A stretch of DNA of 6,655 nt from Clostridia bacterium (GTDB lineage Bacteria; Bacillota_A; Clostridia; UMGS1810). Shown piece after piece: positions 5,921 to 6,655 of this stretch. The stretch spans positions 1-6,655 of the forward strand of contig JAFSBJ010000087.1 of assembly GCA_017437345.1 (NCBI GenBank), written 5' to 3'. Each line of letters starts with the position of its first letter. Position 1 is the first letter of the stretch. A program made the position numbers and the translations under genes. The notes under the pieces are model-generated. The model saw only the letters and a program-made list of their open reading frames with translations, had not been told where the DNA came from and did not search any database.

Positions 5921-6655
5921 ATGAAAGAAATGCTTAGAATTGCCTATATAGGTCATGGTTGCAGAGGTGAATATCATATTAAAAATTTCATCAAAATGCC
6001 CGATTGTGAAGTTGTTGCTGTGTGTGACAAGCTTCCCGAAAGGGCAGATTCCATGGAAGCGCTCGTTTTAGAAATGACAGGTAAAAAACCCTATAAATGC
6101 ACAAATCACAAAGACATAATCGCAAATTGTGAGATAGATGCAGTTGTTGTCTGCACCGACTGGAATATGCATATTCCGATTTCTCTTGACTTTATGGAAG
6201 CAGGGGTTCCTGTTGGCTGTGAGGTTGGCGGATGCGATAATATGAACGAAATCTGGCAGCTTGTTGAAACCCACCGCAGAACAGGCGTGGAATTTATGAT
6301 GCTTGAAAACTGCTGCTACGGTCAGAAAGAGCTTATGGTTCTCAATATGGTTAAAAAAGGTCTTTTTGGTGAAGTTGTTCATTGCGACGGTGGTTATCGT
6401 CATCAGCTTTGCGAAGAAATCTTAACCGGTGAAGAAAAGCACCAGTATCGTCTTAATAACTATATCCATCGTAACTGCGATAACTATCCCACCCATGCTC
6501 TGGGCCCCATCGCAAAAATTCTCAACATAAACCATGGAAACCGCTTTGTTTCATTAACATCAATGGCTTCTAAATCTGTTGGTTTAAATGCATATATGGA
6601 ATATACCGACATAGAAAACAAAAAGCTTAAAGGTCAGAAATTCAATCAGGGCGAT
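5921..6655 (+). CDS. Gfo/Idh/MocA-family NAD-dependent oxidoreductase, GH109-like (partial, 3' end outside window)
   Basis: The first 245 residues of a cytoplasmic protein; families of this kind usually run to about 400-450. An N-terminal Rossmann fold starts with RIAYIGHGCRGEYH (6-19), equivalent to the GxGxRG dinucleotide loop, followed by VVAVCD (31-36) and AVVVCTDW. The middle section carries the signature of GH109 proteins, which cleave glycosides by an NAD-assisted redox mechanism: MMLENCCYG with Glu129-Asn130, NMVKKGLFGEVVH (142-154), GGYRH (157-161), and YPTH with Tyr189 and His192 followed by ALGP and INHGNRF. The YPTH pair corresponds to active-site residues known in bacterial GH109 alpha-N-acetylgalactosaminidases. 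The start at ATG 5921 is preceded by GAAAGG ten bases upstream; an in-frame ATG at 5930 is possible. There is no signal peptide. The actual substrate may be another sugar. It has its own promoter, apart from the esterase unit. Confidence 0.85.
   Translation, partial: MKEMLRIAYIGHGCRGEYHIKNFIKMPDCEVVAVCDKLPERADSMEALVLEMTGKKPYKCTNHKDIIANCEIDAVVVCTDWNMHIPISLDFMEAGVPVGCEVGGCDNMNEIWQLVETHRRTGVEFMMLENCCYGQKELMVLNMVKKGLFGEVVHCDGGYRHQLCEEILTGEEKHQYRLNNYIHRNCDNYPTHALGPIAKILNINHGNRFVSLTSMASKSVGLNAYMEYTDIENKKLKGQKFNQGD

Noticed and set aside
6068..6403. 111-codon open frame on the minus strand
   Set aside because: It lies wholly antisense to the strongly recognisable GH109-like gene and has no ribosome binding site or family resemblance.
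1..6655. CRISPR array, tRNA, rRNA or insertion sequence
   Set aside because: I saw no regularly spaced repeats, cloverleaf-like segments, rRNA motifs or transposase frames in the window.

Overview
The window reads as part of a carbohydrate-utilisation locus from an AT-rich Gram-positive anaerobe, most likely a gut- or rumen-type clostridial Firmicute. This is an inference from four things: AT-rich coding and intergenic DNA, purine-rich AAGGAG/AGGTGA ribosome binding sites, a secreted protein with clostridial-style atrophied Ig-like repeats and no outer-membrane machinery, and an AraC/cupin regulator beside a glycan-active gene set. No species can be named from the sequence alone.

Layout. Positions 3-92 (+) probably hold the last codons of an upstream membrane protein. 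Positions 93-257 are non-coding and contain two adjacent hairpins: an AT-rich palindrome (141-189) and a GC-rich nested hairpin (192-251). The second sits between two convergent genes and probably works as a bidirectional terminator. An AraC-family regulator runs on the minus strand (1160-258). A divergent regulatory region (1161-1346) carries direct repeats 21 bp apart that look like AraC-type half-sites. On the plus strand follow a small cytoplasmic concanavalin-fold protein (DUF1080-like) and a 1202-residue secreted multidomain SGNH/GDSL esterase (2119-5727). The reading frame of the small protein appears broken near its N-terminus. The esterase ends at a strong 16-bp-stem terminator (5754-5792). 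A separate promoter (5849-5877) drives a Gfo/Idh/MocA oxidoreductase of the GH109-like type, which runs off the window's right edge.

How it may work together (inference). The AraC protein would sense a sugar or oligosaccharide through its cupin domain and switch on the divergent unit. The exported esterase carries two copies of a beta-rich module plus Ig-like domain, then a LamG-like domain, and ends in a catalytic domain resembling rhamnogalacturonan/xylan acetylesterases (CE12). It would bind and deacetylate a plant or mucosal polysaccharide outside the cell. The two proteins without signal peptides (the DUF1080-like protein and the NAD-dependent GH109-like protein) would act on imported sugars inside it.

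Main points for a second look: the apparent -1 frame break in the DUF1080-like gene, the 21-bp-phased repeats, the tandem palindromes at 141-251, the repeat and palindrome at the start of the last transcription unit, and the internal duplication and unassigned domains of the esterase.
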